Assembly (NCBI RefSeq): GCF_001008165.2
Contig: NZ_CP011452.2
Span: 1,612,001 to 1,676,000, forward strand
Direction: 5' to 3'
Length of the DNA stretch: 64,000 nucleotides
Origin: Croceibacterium atlanticum
Lineage (GTDB): Bacteria; Pseudomonadota; Alphaproteobacteria; Sphingomonadales; Sphingomonadaceae
Made by a program: the position numbers and the translations under genes. The notes beneath the pieces are model-generated. The model was not told the origin of the DNA. It did not search any database and saw only the letters and a list, made by a program, of their open reading frames with translations. Numbering within the stretch: the first letter of the stretch is position 1; the number at the start of each line of letters is the position of its first letter. Positions 62,636-64,000 of the stretch are shown piece by piece.

Positions 62636-63652
62636 TCAGAGCCATTTCCATTTCCAGAACAGCATCAGCTGCATCAGGAAGATTGCCCCGCACAGGCCGA
62701 CCACGATCCAGAAAGCCGCCGGATCGTCCATGCCGGGCATACCGCCCACATTGATGCCCAGAAGCCCGGTCAGGAATCCCAGTGGCAGGAAAACGGCGGC
62801 AACGATGGTCAGGACATAAGTGGTCTGTTCGCTGCGGGCCACGGCCCGCCCGCGAATGTCATCCATCAGCACGACCGCACTTTCCTTGCTGATATCGAGA
62901 TCGTCTATGTAACGGCGCAGCCGGTCGATGCTCTCGCTCATTTCGCGGCGGTCGTGATCTTCAAACCAGGCGGGCGCGCTGCGGGAAATGGCTTCCAGCG
63001 CTTCGTGCTGCGGGCCCATATGCCGTTTCAGCGCCAGGCAATTGCGGCGGATGGTGGCAATCCGGGCCAGGATCATCTCCGCATCCTCTTCCGGATCGGC
63101 TTCTTCCAGCTCGTCGATATGGTCATTCATATCGGCGATCGACTGGCTCATGCGGGTGATCATTTCCTCTGTCAGTTCGGTGATCAGCGCGCCTGCATCG
63201 CCGGGACCGTCTTTTTCATCGATCCGGGCAAGCACGAAGCGCGGGGTCTGCAACCTCAACCGCCGCAAGGTGACGACTCTCGTCCCGTCGGACCAGAGCT
63301 GCATCGTCACCATATCCTCCGGCTCCGCACCGGGGTTGAAATTGATCCCCCGCAGCGTCGCCACCAGTGTTTCCCCTTCGCGGAAGGCACGCGGGCGTGT
63401 CCGGTCGCCGGTCAGCAATTCCACGGTCGGTTCGGGAATCCGGAGCTTGTCCTCCAGCCATTCCCACACGCCCGGCCGGTTGCGGCACAGATGCACCCAC
63501 AGCACTTCGCCCGGTGCCGCAGGCTGCCAATCCTTCGCCTCGTCCCAGCCGATGGGGCGGCCGCCGCCCTTGCCATCCAGAACCCGGCCGAACAGCAGCG
63601 GCCCATCCAGGCCGGCTTCTTCGCTGAGAGGCGGTTGTTCGGGCATATCCAT
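62636..63652 (-). CDS. ZntB/CorA-family metal transporter
   Basis: A 338-residue transporter with a large N-terminal cytoplasmic domain, a long coiled stalk (NDHIDELEEADPEEDAEMI, then DHDRREMSESIDRLRRYIDDLD) and two C-terminal helices. The pore motif is GINVGGMPG rather than the CorA GMN, as in ZntB proteins that carry zinc. ATG 63652 gives normal ZntB length; the frame extends to 63961 but its upstream part overlaps ispG. Confidence 0.85.
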   Translation of the reverse strand: MDMPEQPPLSEEAGLDGPLLFGRVLDGKGGGRPIGWDEAKDWQPAAPGEVLWVHLCRNRPGVWEWLEDKLRIPEPTVELLTGDRTRPRAFREGETLVATLRGINFNPGAEPEDMVTMQLWSDGTRVVTLRRLRLQTPRFVLARIDEKDGPGDAGALITELTEEMITRMSQSIADMNDHIDELEEADPEEDAEMILARIATIRRNCLALKRHMGPQHEALEAISRSAPAWFEDHDRREMSESIDRLRRYIDDLDISKESAVVLMDDIRGRAVARSEQTTYVLTIVAAVFLPLGFLTGLLGINVGGMPGMDDPAAFWIVVGLCGAIFLMQLMLFWKWKWL

Positions 63653-63743
63653 GATGTCGCCGATAGTGCGGCCCGAGGCAATCCCCGCTCCGCCTGCCAG
63701 CAATGACTTTCGCCAGTAGCTTTGAACCACTATAGAAGGTTCC

Positions 63744-64000
63744 ATGTCTTCCGTACGCCCATGGCGCGATATCGAGCGCCGCCAGAGCCGCCAGATCATG
63801 GTCGGTAATGTTCCCGTTGGCGGGGATGCGCCGATCACGGTGCAGACCATGACCAATACGCCCACGTCCGATGCGGGGGCCACGATCGACCAGATCCGCC
63901 GCTGCGAAGATGCAGGGGCGGATATCATCCGCGTGTCCTGCCCGGATGTGGAAAGCACCACGGCGTTCCGCCAGATTGCCAGGGCAGCGCGGGTGCCGCT
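63744..64000 (+). CDS. ispG: 4-hydroxy-3-methylbut-2-enyl diphosphate synthase IspG (partial)
   Basis: The first 85 codons of an MEP-pathway enzyme, cut by the window edge. The sequence [16 protein letters not shown], then [19 protein letters not shown] and [14 protein letters not shown], is highly characteristic of IspG/GcpE. ATG 63744 follows GAAGG. The [4Fe-4S] cysteines lie outside the window. It is divergent from the zntB-like gene over 91 bp. Confidence 0.95.
   Translation, partial: MSSVRPWRDIERRQSRQIMVGNVPVGGDAPITVQTMTNTPTSDAGATIDQIRRCEDAGADIIRVSCPDVESTTAFRQIARAARVP

Noticed and set aside
63653-63961. N-terminal extension of the ZntB-like protein
   Set aside because: It would overlap the start of ispG and contains antisense of its coding sequence.
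1-64000. Insertion sequences, prophage, CRISPR arrays, rRNA operon
   Set aside because: No transposase or integrase-like products, no regularly spaced repeats and no rRNA sequence were recognised.

Overview
The window is a GC-rich, densely packed chromosomal segment of an alphaproteobacterium, most likely a sphingomonad (Sphingomonadaceae or Erythrobacteraceae). The grounds are gene content: a class I PHA synthase, a large TonB receptor with a sphingomonad-type plug region, the alphaproteobacterial general stress response pair NepR/EcfG with an HWE kinase, and a MoxR/DUF58/DUF4129/DUF4350 gene set. No insertion sequence, prophage, CRISPR array or rRNA operon was seen. Three tRNA genes are present (Cys-GCA, Thr-CGT, Gln-CTG). 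Start codons were chosen by family alignment from memory and visible Shine-Dalgarno sequences; no database search was run.

Region by region. (1) 1-3.5 kb: storage polymer genes (a probable phasin, cut by the window edge, and phaC) divergent from an AlaC-like aminotransferase. (2) 3.6-14.6 kb: an accessory catabolic and uptake region with an MFS transporter, an IlvD/Edd dehydratase, a small Cys-rich secreted protein, a TetR regulator, a Rieske oxygenase, an FAD oxidoreductase and, after two tRNAs, a TonB receptor. Two of these promoters share a nearly identical operator-leader sequence, and the Rieske gene has a 27-bp perfect palindrome over its ribosome binding site. (3) 14.8-19.5 kb: a MarR-controlled EmrA-EmrB-outer membrane factor tripartite drug pump. 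(4) 19.5-29.1 kb: an unusual six-gene operon (one ABC ATPase, three MacB/FtsX-type permeases, a small His-rich periplasmic protein, a lipoprotein metallopeptidase) divergent from a HupE/UreJ-like membrane protein and a metallo-beta-lactamase-fold enzyme. (5) 29.1-31.3 kb: modABC molybdate uptake. (6) 31.3-34.1 kb: general stress response locus, with a CHASE-HWE kinase divergent from nepR-ecfG and an apparent overlapping bidirectional EcfG promoter between them. (7) 34.1-42.7 kb: AI-2E family transporter, diguanylate cyclase, TauD-like dioxygenase, amidohydrolase, CDF transporter, FeSOD and a DAACS symporter. (8) 42.7-53.5 kb: mostly housekeeping genes (glmM, DUF1272, thiD, LOG protein, GST, trhO, DEAD-box helicase, tRNA-Gln, ppx/gppA, rlmE, membrane cytochrome c, pheA). 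(9) 53.5-59.8 kb: a six-gene translationally coupled MoxR cluster. (10) 59.8-64 kb: two GNAT acetyltransferases, a KefC-like antiporter, a ZntB/CorA-like transporter and the start of ispG.

The most interesting material is regulatory and architectural: the shared operator joining the MFS/dehydratase operon to the FAD oxidoreductase, the TetR palindrome, the bidirectional stress promoter, paired TGC-N3-GCA sites around the phasin promoter, and the three-permease ABC operon whose substrate cannot be read from sequence.
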